From Metellina segmentata (lineage: Eukaryota > Arthropoda > Arachnida > Araneae > Tetragnathidae): a stretch of 64,000 bases of DNA. Shown one piece after another: positions 23,141-33,599 of this stretch. The position numbers were made by a program, and so were the translations under genes. The number at the start of each line of letters is the position of its first letter. The stretch's first letter is position 1. The notes under the pieces were generated by a model that was not told the DNA's origin, did not search any database, and was given only the letters and a program-made list of their open reading frames with translations. The stretch is from positions 53,267,944 to 53,331,943 of the forward strand of contig OX375877.1 of assembly GCA_947359465.1 (NCBI GenBank), written 5' to 3'.

Positions 23141-23801
23141 ATTAGTTTATATTGATAATACTTTGCCGGACAATTTTAATAGTTCGCTGTGAATATGCTC
23201 ATTAAAATATATATTACTCATTAAATTTAGTTTATATTGATAATACTTTCCCGGACAATTTTAAAAGTTTACTGTGAATAGGCTCGTTAAAATATTTATC
23301 ACTCATTAAAATTAGTTTATCTTGATAATACTTTCCCGGACAATTTTAATAGTTCGCTGTGAATATGCTCATTAAAATATTTATCACTCATTTAAATTAG
23401 TTTATCTTGATAATACTTTCCCGGAAAATTTTAATAGTTCGTTGTGAATATGCTCATTAAAATATTTATTACTCATTAAAATTAGTTTGTCTTGACAACA
23501 CTTTCCCAGACAATTTTAATAGTTCGCTGTTAATATACACAGTAAAATATTTATTACTCATTAAATTAGTTTATCTTGATAATACTTTCCCGGACAATTT
23601 TAATAGTTCGCTGTGAATATACTCATTAAAATATTTATCACTCATCAAAATGAGTTTATATTGATAACACTTTCCAGGAAAATTTTAATAGTTCGCTGTG
23701 AATATGCTCATTAAAATTAGTTTGTCTTGATAATACTTTCCCGGATAATTTTAATAGTTTGCTGTGAATATGCTCATTTAAATATTTATTACTCATTAAA
23801 A
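23141..23801. repeat. 85-bp tandem repeat, about eight units
   Basis: The block CAATTTTAATAGTTCGCTGT (with variants) starts at 23171, 23256, 23341, 23426, 23511, 23595, 23680 and 23746. Spacing is 85 bp except for one 84 and a last 66 (a 19-bp deletion). Each unit ends with TTTATCACTCATTAAA-type sequence. Confidence 0.92.
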
Positions 23802-24234
23802 TGCACGCAATAAATGTTATCTCTTCGTATTCTTTAAATTTATGGTGAAAATGGCAGATATAACAACAGCTCTTTTGTAAAAGTCAGACTAAATGTTAGG
23901 CAAGCGGGTGTTTAAATTTTAAGACAAACAGAATAGAGATAATTTTGGGAAAATGCATTGCGGTTATATAATAGAAGACAGGGATTCAATCAACATAACT
24001 CAATCCATACCACAAAACTAAGTGATTTATCAACGATCAATCGACAAAAGTTTTACGTCATGTATAGTGGTCAGTCTGTTCACAAAAGCTAAAATAAAGA
24101 AACAAAGTTGATTTTTCACCTCTCTGATCGTCACGCCATTTCTGAGTAAAGTTGTTTTTTATATCTCACAACTAAGTTAAGGACTAAATGACCATGTATA
24201 TTGGTTGAAAGAATCCATGAAACCATGGCTTCTT
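23802..24234. other. No feature recognised
   Basis: AT-rich spacer after the 85-bp repeat. Confidence 0.4.
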
Positions 24235-24326
24235 CCATGGAACTTTCAACTTTTGGAAAGATACATCGAATACTTCTTAGGAATAGAATCTCTTAGAGAA
24301 AGAATATTGCTCATTTCCTAAGAAAA
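24235..24326. repeat. Short copy of the 14.8-kb tandem repeat family
   Basis: TTTTGGAAAGATACATCGAA then TTCTTAGGAATAGAATCTC matches subunits of 14745-15190. The partner block that follows at 15193 continues here only at 24655, after a SINE. Confidence 0.55.
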
Positions 24327-24329
24327 CGG

Positions 24330-24605
24330 CCGTGATTGCCTGGTTGGAAGAGTAACGGATTTGCTATCGGAGGGTTGCGAGTTCGAATCCAACCAATGAC
24401 CGGCGTGTACATAGGGAGCTAGTGCATGTTAAATCGGCCGTGGTCTGAAATGTCCTCAAGTTGGCGTGGTGTGGAAGATTGTAGAGTGAGGTGCCACCCC
24501 TCAGGTGTGACCTCGTCATTTTACCGTGATTTAAAATTACGTGGTATTGATCTCGGTCCATCGTCAATAGCCCATTGAGTGGCTTTAGTGCGACGTTTAT
24601 TAAAT
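24330..24605 (+). repeat. tRNA-derived SINE, type A
   Basis: GGTTGGAAGAGTAACGGATT and GCGAGTTCGAATCCAACC (B box), then the shared body and a tail ending near GACGTTTATTAAATACT. It separates two halves of a dispersed repeat. Confidence 0.85.
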
Positions 24606-24654
24606 ACTTGTCTATCTACATACGAAAATAATTATTTGAAATGATTCAATTGGA

Positions 24655-24740
24655 GAAGAAGGTCAAAACTGTTTAGAAGTCTTGCAGGTAGTTCTACAGA
24701 TTGTAAGGTGGAATTATGGGTGTGAAAAAAAACCCTGACT
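24655..24740 (+). repeat. Dispersed repeat, partner of 15193-15300
   Basis: CTACAGATTGTAAGGTGGAA then TTATGGGTGTGAAAA, as at 15229. Confidence 0.55.
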
Positions 24741-25031
24741 GAGGCTTAAAGACGCCGTCATTGCCAGTTCCCGTTAGATCCGAGCAAATAAACAATCTTG
24801 GATTCGGTTGGTACAGGAGGGGAGAGGGCCTGAGCGAGGTTATACAAAAGGGAAAATATTCAGAAAAAGAATTAGTTACTGCGATCTGTGCCCAGGACCC
24901 AAAAGACCGCAGGTACCATGGTCCAAGGGCAAGAGGGAGGACAGGAAACGGTACGTTTTAGCACTGTTATACGCTGTCCGTTTTCTAATTGTATAACTTC
25001 AAATATTCATAGCATAAAGATAAAACTGCTT
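24741..25031. other. GC-richer stretch, unrecognised
   Basis: Overlapping plus-strand frames of 62-76 codons (24761-24961, 24808-24996, 24888-25118) include YCDLCPGPKRPQVPW. The composition differs from the surroundings, but I recognise no family and no splice or start context is decisive. It may be a decayed element. Confidence 0.25.
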
Positions 25032-25226
25032 TGTGGGTTTCATGGTGAGAAGGCCCTATTTCGCCAAGCTGAGCCAAATGCAAGACAAATAAAGCAGACA
25101 TGGGCAAGAAAAGCTTAACGGACACAGAAGAATTAAACACACTTAGAAAGGAATCGAACCTACACAGCCTACAACTTGCCGGTTGCCAACACAGTGGGCG
25201 AATTCACTGAGCCATGGCGACCTCGA
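25032..25226 (-). repeat. tRNA-derived SINE, type C
   Basis: Minus strand: GGTCGCCATGGCTCAGTG, AAGTTGTAGGCTGTGTAGG, TTCGATTCCTTTC, then a body like the copies at 36661 and 49366. Confidence 0.65.
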
Positions 25227-25639
25227 AAAAGACTAGAGGAAATTATACATTTGTGGCAAGTTAAACATCTATTACTTGGAATACATATTGGTATGTCATG
25301 CGGGTTCTATTTTGTATCGGGTCCATTTGTACTTTTGTGCAAAACTAACACCTTTGAAAGAAGCCATCTGCACCCATAACCAATAAGGGGTCCCTTGACA
25401 ACCCTGTGGAGGGTGACAGGATTGAAGTCTCCAAAGACGGACAAAAAGTCAACGTTGAGGGAAAAGAAGAGAAGATACTGAACTTCTGTGAATAGCGGTT
25501 GCTCAAGAGAGTGAGTGAACACGATAATATCGGATTCAAGGGATACGATATTGATGCAACAGTACTTAACCGTGGTCAAAAGCTTCGATTCCTTGAAAAA
25601 AGCATAATTTCCAAACGTTTTTGGCTCAATGTCCCCTTT
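25227..25639. other. Unrecognised, with a 90-codon minus-strand frame
   Basis: Minus frame 25307-25579 contains SVFGDFNPVTLHRVV. GDFN occurs in LINE endonucleases, but the neighbouring residues do not support that domain. No family can be named. Confidence 0.2.
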
Positions 25640-25746
25640 TAAATAAGAATAATAATTTTAAATAATAATAATTTAAATAATAATATTTAATAATAATAAT
25701 TTAAATAATAATAATTTAATTATAATAATTTTAAATAATAATTTTT
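25640..25746. repeat. (AAT)-rich simple repeat
   Basis: Irregular runs of AATAATAATTTAA. Confidence 0.9.
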
Positions 25747-27440
25747 GAATTTCATCGAAATATTTGTGTTGCTGTGCATTAAATTCATGACTCTTAAACA
25801 AATCGGAAATGGTGAGAAAGGCTATTTATAGTATGTACAGTAAACTGGATAGTTTGCGCAGAATCCTGTAGGAACTTGTAGGAACCTGTATGAGTTGAAA
25901 GTGCAAGAAAATACATACGGGTCAGCTACATGTTCCAACACTTTATCAATTAATTAAAAGAAATTAATATTAAGAGCATTTGTATGTCAGCAAAACTAAT
26001 ATGGTTCGAATGTGTATATTTGATCCTAATTACTTCATTATGAATTCGCATATTTTGTTTTGAATTAGGCGGTATCAGCCTCCATAGCTCCCATGTTCCA
26101 AAAAGTCTATCTTCGACTCTGTGCAGAATAGTGATAAGAAGCATTAGAAATAAACAAAGCTTGAGTTTCTTGAAGTGGGAATAGTTTTTATCAGTTTATA
26201 TATACACACATTTACAAGCATTTTTACATTTACATTCAGTAACATTACAAGCATATCGATTTATTTAATTTTGACACCTGTGCGGTATGTACTGTATTAA
26301 ATTATTTCCTCAATATTTAAATTTCCGCACACATATTCACCAGTTTATAGTGATGAGGCCCCAGTAGTTTGCTTCCAACTGAACCTCTACGAATATGTTA
26401 TCAAAGTTATAATATAATTATAAACTAAAATAAATATAATAAAAATAAGCATATCCAATACCCACACAAGAAAGAGAAATCAAGCTATGAAAACAGTTTT
26501 TTAGAAGTAAAGTGCAGTATAGAATTTTAAATCAAGGACTTTGTGAAAATTTACAAGATCATAATATTTAAAGATGTGCATTTTTGCACTCGAAATCCAA
26601 AAAGCTACAAGTATGGAAAATCGGGATACGTAGTTTTCGGTTTTAATGTATTAAGTTTCTGAAACCAACACACACACACACACACACACAATCACATAAC
26701 GTCAAAAGTAATGGCACTTAAGATAGCTGATAATAAAAATCGATAAGAATAGTTATATAGGAAATCACAAAACATGTATAATATTTATTGATAAGTATAA
26801 ATCAGGGTACACTATTTACGGCATTAATTTTATTTTTAAAAAAATATTATTTTTGACTAAGTAATTATAAAACATAATTTGGGTGGTGATCTTACATACT
26901 CACAAAAAAGTTAATCGTGCACTAAATCTTTTGGTGGGATTTTCCACTATTTAATTTAAATTAAGAATGTAGCATTTTTTTTTTCAACTTAAATAAAATA
27001 AGAAACAAATACGTTTGGTATGATAAATTTATTCATAAAGGGAGAAGTTAGATGCATTATACTGCTTAGGCTGTTGTATAAACAAAGAATATTTACAACC
27101 TTTCGATTACATGAAACCGTAATCATAGTTGATTTCAAAAACAATTAACAGTCGTAAAAAACGTTTAATGAGAAGAGTGGTTTGAAAATTAATAGTAATT
27201 TTCAGTGCAAGGTAATTGATATCTATTACTTTCAGAGCCATAAAACTATTATGAATTATTCATAATTTCAAAACAAAATTTATACAAATAAAAGTGGTTA
27301 GAGCAATTCTACGATTTTCGTAAAATAACTACTAAACTTCTACGGCATATCATAAAATATATTGTTTTCTTTTTGCCGATCTAACAAAAATAGTATTATT
27401 TTGCTTGATTTATAATAGTAATTAGCTGTGTACTTTCTGT
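25747..27440. other. AT-rich DNA, no gene recognised
   Basis: Contains a (CA)n tract at 26669-26691. No coding signal found. It lies downstream of the small minus-strand gene at 27571-27902. Confidence 0.4.
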
Positions 27441-27464
27441 TTAAAAAAAGTCTCGTTAAAACCA

Positions 27465-27470
27465 TTTATT
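27465..27470 (-). terminator. Polyadenylation signal AATAAA
   Basis: Minus-strand AATAAA (in GTAAATAAATGG) about 100 nt after the stop codon of the small gene at 27571-27902, a normal 3' UTR distance. In such AT-rich DNA the hexamer alone is weak evidence. Confidence 0.45.
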
Positions 27471-27570
27471 TACGCTACTTTGCAATAAAAAAAATAATAC
27501 TCAAAACTATTTTTACAAGTTTTCTTGAAATTATTTCTGAATTAACTTGCAACAAAAGACCTGAACTACT

Positions 27571-27902
27571 TTAAATGGAATAAATCTTGCACAATGACAC
27601 CGTTTCACACATCCGTAAGGCGACATTCTTGCGGCATGCCGATTGCCAAGCGCAGCCAAAATTAGATAAAATTTGATGAAGCTGTATTAAAATGGTATCA
27701 TAAAAAACATAAAACACGATACAAATTCACTCATTCAAGTAATTAATTAAAATATTATAAAGTCAAAACATAGGTTTATTACTTCAATTTAATGTTTATT
27801 AAATTGTTTGTTTACCTTTACGATAGCCTTGGCTTCAATATCTACTGGTGTAAGGAAACAAGCAGCAATGACACACAAAACTACAACATCCATCGATCCC
27901 AT
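27571..27902 (-). CDS. Small secreted four-cysteine peptide, two exons
   Basis: Exon 1 is 27902-27816 and exon 2 is 27681-27571, with a 134-bp intron (AAG|GTAAAC ... AATACAG|CTT, phase 0). The predicted product is 65 residues. Residues 1-24 look like a signal peptide: MGSMDVVVLCVIAACFLTPV, then DIEA. The mature part starts near KAIVK and is basic, with four cysteines spaced C-x5-C-x8-C-x5-C (GCAWQSACRK, MCETVSLCK), ending at TAA. G+C rises over exon 2 compared with flanking DNA. A TATA box lies upstream and AATAAA downstream, so the whole unit is complete within about 550 bp. Either ATG at 27902 (context ACACAATGG) or 27893 could start it. I do not recognise the family: hormone, antimicrobial or venom-type peptide are all possible and none is shown. 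Exon 2 rests on splice signals, phase and composition only. Confidence 0.5.
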
Positions 27903-27944
27903 TGTGTTCGAAGAATCTCAGATTTTTAGAGCCCTTCGACTTTC

Positions 27945-27990
27945 AATGTGGGTTTATTGCGATTGCCGTCTAAATCCCACTTTTTATACT
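27945..27990 (-). promoter_or_regulatory. TATA box and likely start site of the small gene
   Basis: Minus-strand TATAAAAA at 27988-27981, in the context GAGTATAAAAAGTGGG, about 80 nt before the ATG at 27902. Transcription would start around 27950-27957, giving a 5' UTR of about 50 nt. The 28000-28250 region upstream is richer in G+C and CpG than the surroundings, as promoters often are. Confidence 0.5.
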
Positions 27991-28002
27991 CCATTTTTTA
28001 CT

Positions 28003-28335
28003 TGTTTGGTTTTCTTTTTGTCGTGGGGAGATCGGACGTATCACCATGGGAACGGGATGACAGGGATCTTATGCTACGAGTTTGGTAGGATTCCTTTCGT
28101 CGCCAATGCATCGCCAATACGATCTCGTTTTTTAACTTGCGGATCACTGACACCGAAAACTGACTCAAAACTTCCTCTGTAAACACACATTCATTTAACT
28201 CTTCTACTACATCTTTCCGAGATTTGGATGAACGCCCACTTGATGTGGGAAAACGTGAGGCCTTTTTTCATGAAATCTCAAAGAATATTTAGAAATTCAA
28301 CCGCTATAAACAAAAAGCAAGGGTTTAAATATATA
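28003..28335. other. Upstream region of the small gene, no gene seen
   Basis: Moderately CpG-rich to about 28250. A plus-strand 124-codon frame (27808-28182) runs antisense through exon 1 and the promoter and is judged incidental. Confidence 0.4.
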
Positions 28336-28602
28336 CCTTGGTAGAAAAGTTGACCATGTCCATTTTGTAAATTTTTGGTAACAGCTAATTTTGTAAAAAA
28401 AAATTCCCACCATCATTTCTCTCTCCATATATAATCTTCAATACACAATTATAAAAATACTTTCCAATGTTTTGATTAGTTCACAATGTATTGACGGGGG
28501 AAAATTAGAACTTTTTCTGTTACAACTTTCATTACATTGAAATGATTTACGGACATAACACAAAATCATCTACCACGGCATTTGTCCCTTTTTCTACCAA
28601 GG
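28336..28602. mobile_element. Mariner-like MITE, 267 bp
   Basis: Inverted ends CCTTGGTAGAAAAG (left) and CCTTGGTAGAAAAAGGGACA (right, reverse complement). TA precedes it on the left; the right flank is TT. A second copy, inverted, is at 47101-47311. Shared interior blocks include GGTAACAGCT and ACTTTCCAATGTTTT. Confidence 0.75.
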
Positions 28603-29200
28603 TTCAAAAATAAAATTTTCGTTTGCAAAAAGTGTAAAATCTCATCTTTATTTTGGAGTACTAAAATAAGGTCTCTCATCAAAACAAAATAAGAAAAAGC
28701 GATTTGGAGTTATGTTAAATAAGCTTTCAATGTATCATCTACTGTTTAGCTTTTGTTTCGTTTATAACTTCATATCAGAGTTTCATAGGAAAGTAGAATT
28801 CTTGTATGCTTATACTTTGAGTAATTTTCACATTTTCTTTGCATAGTAAGCAAATTTATTCAATAGGAGATCTCAACAAAATAAAATATTGCTGTTAAAT
28901 TGAGTAAAACCTCGATTTTATTTTCTTTAAAACAACTTCAATAAATAACGATTCTATGATTGGGTGAGGCGAATTTTGCTTAGGATGTATTTATTTTTAT
29001 AAAGCCTTACGCAAAGTATTAAAATGCGAAAATTTATCCATCTTCGTTTCTACTATATACGGCAACTACTTTCATAGGGAATTTATTTTGTATCATAAAT
29101 TTGTAGCTTCACATGAAATCCTACATTTTAGATACAATAGAAAAATTTCTAAATCAGCTTTTTGTATCAAAATGAATTTCCAGAAATATCTGCGTAACAC
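28603..29200. other. AT-rich DNA, no feature recognised
   Basis: Precedes the candidate exon at 29207. No promoter motif was identified. Confidence 0.35.
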
Positions 29201-29206
29201 AGCACA

Positions 29207-29364
29207 ATGGCAGCCAGATTGACGCTATATCGGAAATTCTGGCACTCTTTCAAAGCAACATCTATTGGTTGCTTCGGAGGTGTGTTCTTTTTCTGCGTCC
29301 AATCAAACGAACTATGTGCAGAGTCCAAACCACACTTCTATGTTATCAAAAACCGCGGGATTTT
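29207..29364 (+). CDS. Candidate first coding exon, hydrophobic N-terminus
   Basis: An ATG in a favourable context (GCACAATGGCAGCC) opens a 53-codon frame beginning MAARLTLYRKFWHSFKATSI, followed by the hydrophobic GCFGGVFFFCV, then NELCAESKPHFYVIKN. It ends at TTTT|GTAAGTATAT, a consensus 5' splice site, so the reading frame would continue in phase 2 rather than stop at the TAA inside the donor. The basic amphipathic start followed by a short hydrophobic segment resembles small mitochondrial inner-membrane proteins or an N-terminal anchor, but I cannot name the protein. No downstream exon was identified with confidence. G+C is higher than in flanking DNA. Confidence 0.4.
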
Positions 29365-31142
29365 GTAAGTATATCAGTATGAATCAAAATATTGATTCTA
29401 TGACTGAGCTTTACTCCAATATTATGAATAAGCACTTCCTCCTCTCTGTGCGCAATAATTGTCTTGGGATATTGAAAACGATAAGATATAAAAAGATAGG
29501 TGGAATAGGTTTCAAAAATTTGAAAGTTATAACTTATTTCATTGAGAGAAAAAGAAATACGAGTGCTGAATTGGTTGCGATATAAATTAATTTTGTGTTA
29601 TCTCATAAACACTTGAATAAATTGTAATCTGAAGACACTACCAGATCCATATGTTGCATCTGAACTAAATAGTTTCTTAATTTCTTTCTCTTCTGATTGA
29701 TTGTGTCGTTACTCGCATGTAGTTTTTTATTAGTAGTCCTATGTAGTTTTCTTTGTAGTTAGCAGATATCAATATACACGTTACCTCCAAATGGAATAAA
29801 ATCAATCAAAAATATGAAACTGAATTTTATATTTTTACTAGTGAGAGCGTGTAAGCGATTTGAGAATTGAATTTTTATTGCGCGCCTGTGTGTGTGTGCA
29901 AACGATCCGAGAGAATAATTATATTTTTCTTATAATTCAAATGCAAACTAACACTTTGTGAACTGTAACCATGATTAAAATGTGATTAAAAAGGGAATTT
30001 TGAACAACGCGAGACAGAGAGTGTTTATCGATGTTCTGTATAATTTTATATCGTCTTAAAAAATTTTAACTTTTTTACAAGCGTTTCTTCTTTATGTATG
30101 GAACCAAAAAGGACATCTACAATTTCAAATACAATCGAACTGAGATTCTGATAATCTAAAAGAAGTGATATTCTGATAAATCCAAAAGAAGTGATATTCT
30201 GATAAATCCAAAAGAACTGATATTCCGATTATCCAGGAATCTCAATGGAATGCGATCAAAACGCAACACACACGTCTCAAAAACTAGTATTCTTATTTAA
30301 AACACAGTACATGGTAAAAAATGCACTCCTTTGTCATGTTACCACAATTAGGATCTGAATGTCCAGTTTTGTTGCATCCCATTTATTTGTTAAAGGCGAT
30401 TCGGTACTTTTTGACGTCTAAGCCTATTTTTCCGTTCGATCACATTTTATTTTCTGCTAATGTTTATCTCCCAAACTTCTCATTGCCCCTTATGCGAGTA
30501 TAATCAGACTGCTAAGGTATTTAGTTAATGCTGTGAGCTCATCCTCGTAGTTTTACCTGTATTATAGCAATCAATTTATCAATCGTATTATAGCAAATCA
30601 AGCAAATTTATACGATTAGGTCAAATGGGCAAAGGAATTCCGTGGCGGTTGAATCTTTTTATCCATAACTTTCTTTTAATATAGAGAGATTTGTTATTAT
30701 TCATTTGTTGCCGTACAAATAATGTCAACGTCTGTGTGAAATTTATAGACTAGTCGACCTGCGCAGAGCATATTCGATGAAAGGTCAACTGTTTGTATCT
30801 GTCGATGATAGTGTGTTGTTAAGGACCTTTTACCTCTCATAAAAAAATTGGTTTAGTTAAATAGAGCAGTAGAAATCAATCACTTATGATACTGTATCGT
30901 TATCATTTTATTTTATTATATTAGTACTTTTAAAGTTAAAGTTATGTTAGTTTTTTTAAAGAATTTTTCATGATTAGTACTAAGAGCAAACTATGCACCG
31001 AAACAAACTAATCGGTAAACGTAGTAAGCATTAGATGAAAAATAAAAAAAAACCTTGAATTTGTAACATATAAACAGTTGATCTCTGTTCTAATCACCTT
31101 AACGTTTATAATAGATAAAAGCATGTTTTTAATTTATTTGTA
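29365..31142. other. No firm gene; short repeats and a Helitron 5' end
   Basis: At 30145-30230 about three units of a 27-bp repeat (GTGATATTCTGATAAATCC). At 30600-30694 the minus strand begins TCTCTCTATATTAAAAGAAA, like the start of the Helitron at 11862; its 3' end is not recognised. Plus frames at 29265 and 30321 lack motifs. Confidence 0.4.
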
Positions 31143-31640
31143 CTAGAGTAGTAGTAGTACCCGGCGTTGCTTGGGTTGAATTGTTTAAATACTGATTGAA
31201 AGTGATCATTCTGATCACTTTCATTTTACTCTTTCAGAGTATCGTTATCAGTTGTATTGTGCATTATCAGTTGTATTGTTATTCAGAGTATTGTTATCAG
31301 AATAATAATCAGTTGCATTTTGCTCTTTTAGAGTAAAATGCAAATATAGAAAAATCATTTAAGCGAACGGAAAAGTAAATTTTACATATCATAGTGACAT
31401 TTATATAGCTTCTACAATTTAATTTGTACGAAATACGCATGCCTTTCTTTTTCTTTATCCAATCTCATCCATTTCACAAACATCGCAGTTTAGCGTACGA
31501 CAAAACTACAAAAGGTGATACTAATGTGATTGCTTAACTGAAGTCATTCTGAGTTGCGGAGTGATTGTGAATGCCCTTCAAGTTCATTTCCTGTTAAAAT
31601 GACGAACTTACAGCGTAGTCTCGGGATGTGATAGTTCCGA
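31143..31640 (-). mobile_element. Helitron group H4, 3' part
   Basis: Minus-strand end CAAGCAACGCCGGGTACTAC...CTAG before T. The interior (CAAAACTACAAAAGGTGATA on the plus strand) matches the 38490-38530 part of the H4 copy at 37160 in reverse complement. Truncated at the right. Confidence 0.6.
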
Positions 31641-32424
31641 ATTGCTCTATCGTTATAAAAAGGATGACAAATCCTATTGATAAGATATTCATGATTCATG
31701 ATTAGATTCTTTGCAAGCAAATTACTTTTTTAAAATTCCATTCCTCTGTGAAATAACAGCTTGTCTTAAAATTAAAATGTTTTTAAAACAGACGAAACAA
31801 AGTTAATTAATTACAATTTATCAATAAACGGAAAAACAATTTTAAGTGTTTAAAAAAAAAATTACCGTTTTCAACGAATGTTTCAAATGGCAAAGTTGCA
31901 AAAAAAACAGCCTCAACTCACAATTTTTTTTTTAAATCTTTGAATCCCAATGCATGCTTATCCACATTATTTTAACGTTACCGGTCTTTGTTTTATACAA
32001 CTTTTTAATGTTTTTTACTGTTTGTTAAAATTATTAGTATTGATGTTTTCCTCCGTCTAAAGTTCGACTGTTCCCGTCTTACTTTAAAATTTTTTGTTCT
32101 ATATATTTAATTTCTTTTTATGAAAAGGAATTCTAAAATCATTGTACTATTTTGAACCAATTACTATTAAGAAAAGTTTGTCGAAATATTCACATACCAT
32201 CAAGAAACGAACCATTGTGTTTTGCAATATCTTGCACAAAATAAATAATTCATTGAAATCTGACTTCTAAATAATTTATTTACAACAGATAAAATAATGG
32301 AGTTAGAAATCTGAATAAATATAAGCGAATGTGTGAGATTTAAAGTTTGAAACTCCTCAGGAAAAAAGCAGTTTAAGATTACTAAAGATAATAGCAATTT
32401 ATTTACAAGAAAGACTCATAATAC
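31641..32424. other. AT-rich DNA, no feature recognised
   Basis: No coding signal. A 65-codon minus frame at 32200-32397 lacks motifs. Confidence 0.4.
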
Positions 32425-32516
32425 TACAATGATAATAATAAAATCTATATAAATAATAAAATCTCTATTATTAATGAAATTTATATAAAATAATAAAATC
32501 TATACGAATAATGAAA
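32425..32516. repeat. Degenerate tandem copies resembling a Helitron 5' tip
   Basis: Several units of AAAATCTATATAAATAAT type lie directly before the true H4 start TCTATATAAATAAGAATGG at 32517. Confidence 0.55.
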
Positions 32517-32932
32517 TCTATATAAATAAGAATGGAGTGTTTGTATACATTGAATATTTTCGACCCATTTCAAGTTTTTTATCCGTTTTGGACCCTTTTG
32601 ATGCCAAATCCACCTCTTGCGCGTTTGATGTCTGTCTATATGTGTGTGTCTACTGTACGTCCACACGGTTTACTATGTTTCTAAGAAACTTTGAATACTA
32701 TGAGTACTCGCATTTATTTAGTGACTGTATTTGGTTGCGTAAGTGTATCTATCCGTTTTCTCGTTCTATGTTCAATTTTGTGTTTGTGTATTTGTACAGT
32801 CATCACATGAATTTTATTCCATATTTGAGTACAATGTGCTTTATTTTATACATCGTATATTAGTTTAGTGAATGCAGTATTAAACCTATCGTTATTTTCA
32901 TATTTAGATAAGTTTCATGCTAAAAGATATGA

Positions 32933-33584
32933 TCTATATATATAATTCTCTTACGTGGCACGCAAAAAAGACGTTATTTGTAATCGCGTTTTGGCAACAC
33001 TATACGATTGTTTGTTGATCGCGAAGTCTCGCGCATCGATTGAATTTATAGCGTTATCGGATAAAATTTTATTGAAAAAAAAAAGAGGAAATTTTAATGA
33101 GCTGTTGCAGTTAGTTTATAATAGAAATCAAAGAAAGCGGAGGATCTTTTCAGGGTGATTTAAAAAATGGTCCTTTTCAGGGCCAACAATTATAGTTCAA
33201 CAAGACGCTTGCACTACAACTTTCGGCAACAAACTCAATGAAAAAGTGTGGGTCGTTTCAGTGCTGGGAAAATGTACACACAAACAACATGCTGGGTATT
33301 CAATTTCCAAAGCAACGCTCACATTTCGAGTCAAAATTTGCACAAAGTTTTCATTTGAATTCTGATTTTAGAGATACTGCACATATTTTTTCTGTAATAC
33401 AGCAAATTTAGATTTGAAAAACATTTTTTTTGTAACATATTTGTAAATAAACCCTTCTGCTAGGACACATGTCTTCATTGAGGCGAGCGAAGCGAGCATA
33501 GGTTCGCGCAGCGAACCAATGAGGATTGCGAAGCAATCCTCCGGGGGTTGGCGAGCGTTAGCGAGCAGGGGGCAGGCCCCCTAG
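32933..33584 (+). mobile_element. Helitron group H3, complete 652 bp
   Basis: TCTATATATATAATTCTC start after A at 32932, end CCCCCTAG before T at 33585. The 3' 105 bp hold serial short hairpins (GGTTCGC-GCA-GCGAACC at 33501-33517, GAGGATTGC-GAA-GCAATCCTC at 33521-33541, GGGGGC-AG-GCCCCC at the end). No ORF of interest. Confidence 0.9.
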
Positions 33585-33599
33585 TAAAGTATATTTAAA

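Noticed and set aside
23141..23801. Regulatory array or replication origin
   Set aside because: An 85-bp satellite without any protein-binding motif I can support; described as a repeat only.
24360..24410. tRNA genes at A/B-box motifs across the window
   Set aside because: All candidates are heads of SINEs with shared bodies; none folds into an evident cloverleaf with matching acceptor arms.
25307..25579. LINE endonuclease (GDFN motif)
   Set aside because: Only four residues fit; surrounding catalytic motifs of the AP-type endonuclease are absent.
27808..28182. 124-codon plus-strand frame
   Set aside because: Antisense to exon 1 and the promoter of the small minus-strand gene, with no motif. 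The opposite strand has far better gene signals.
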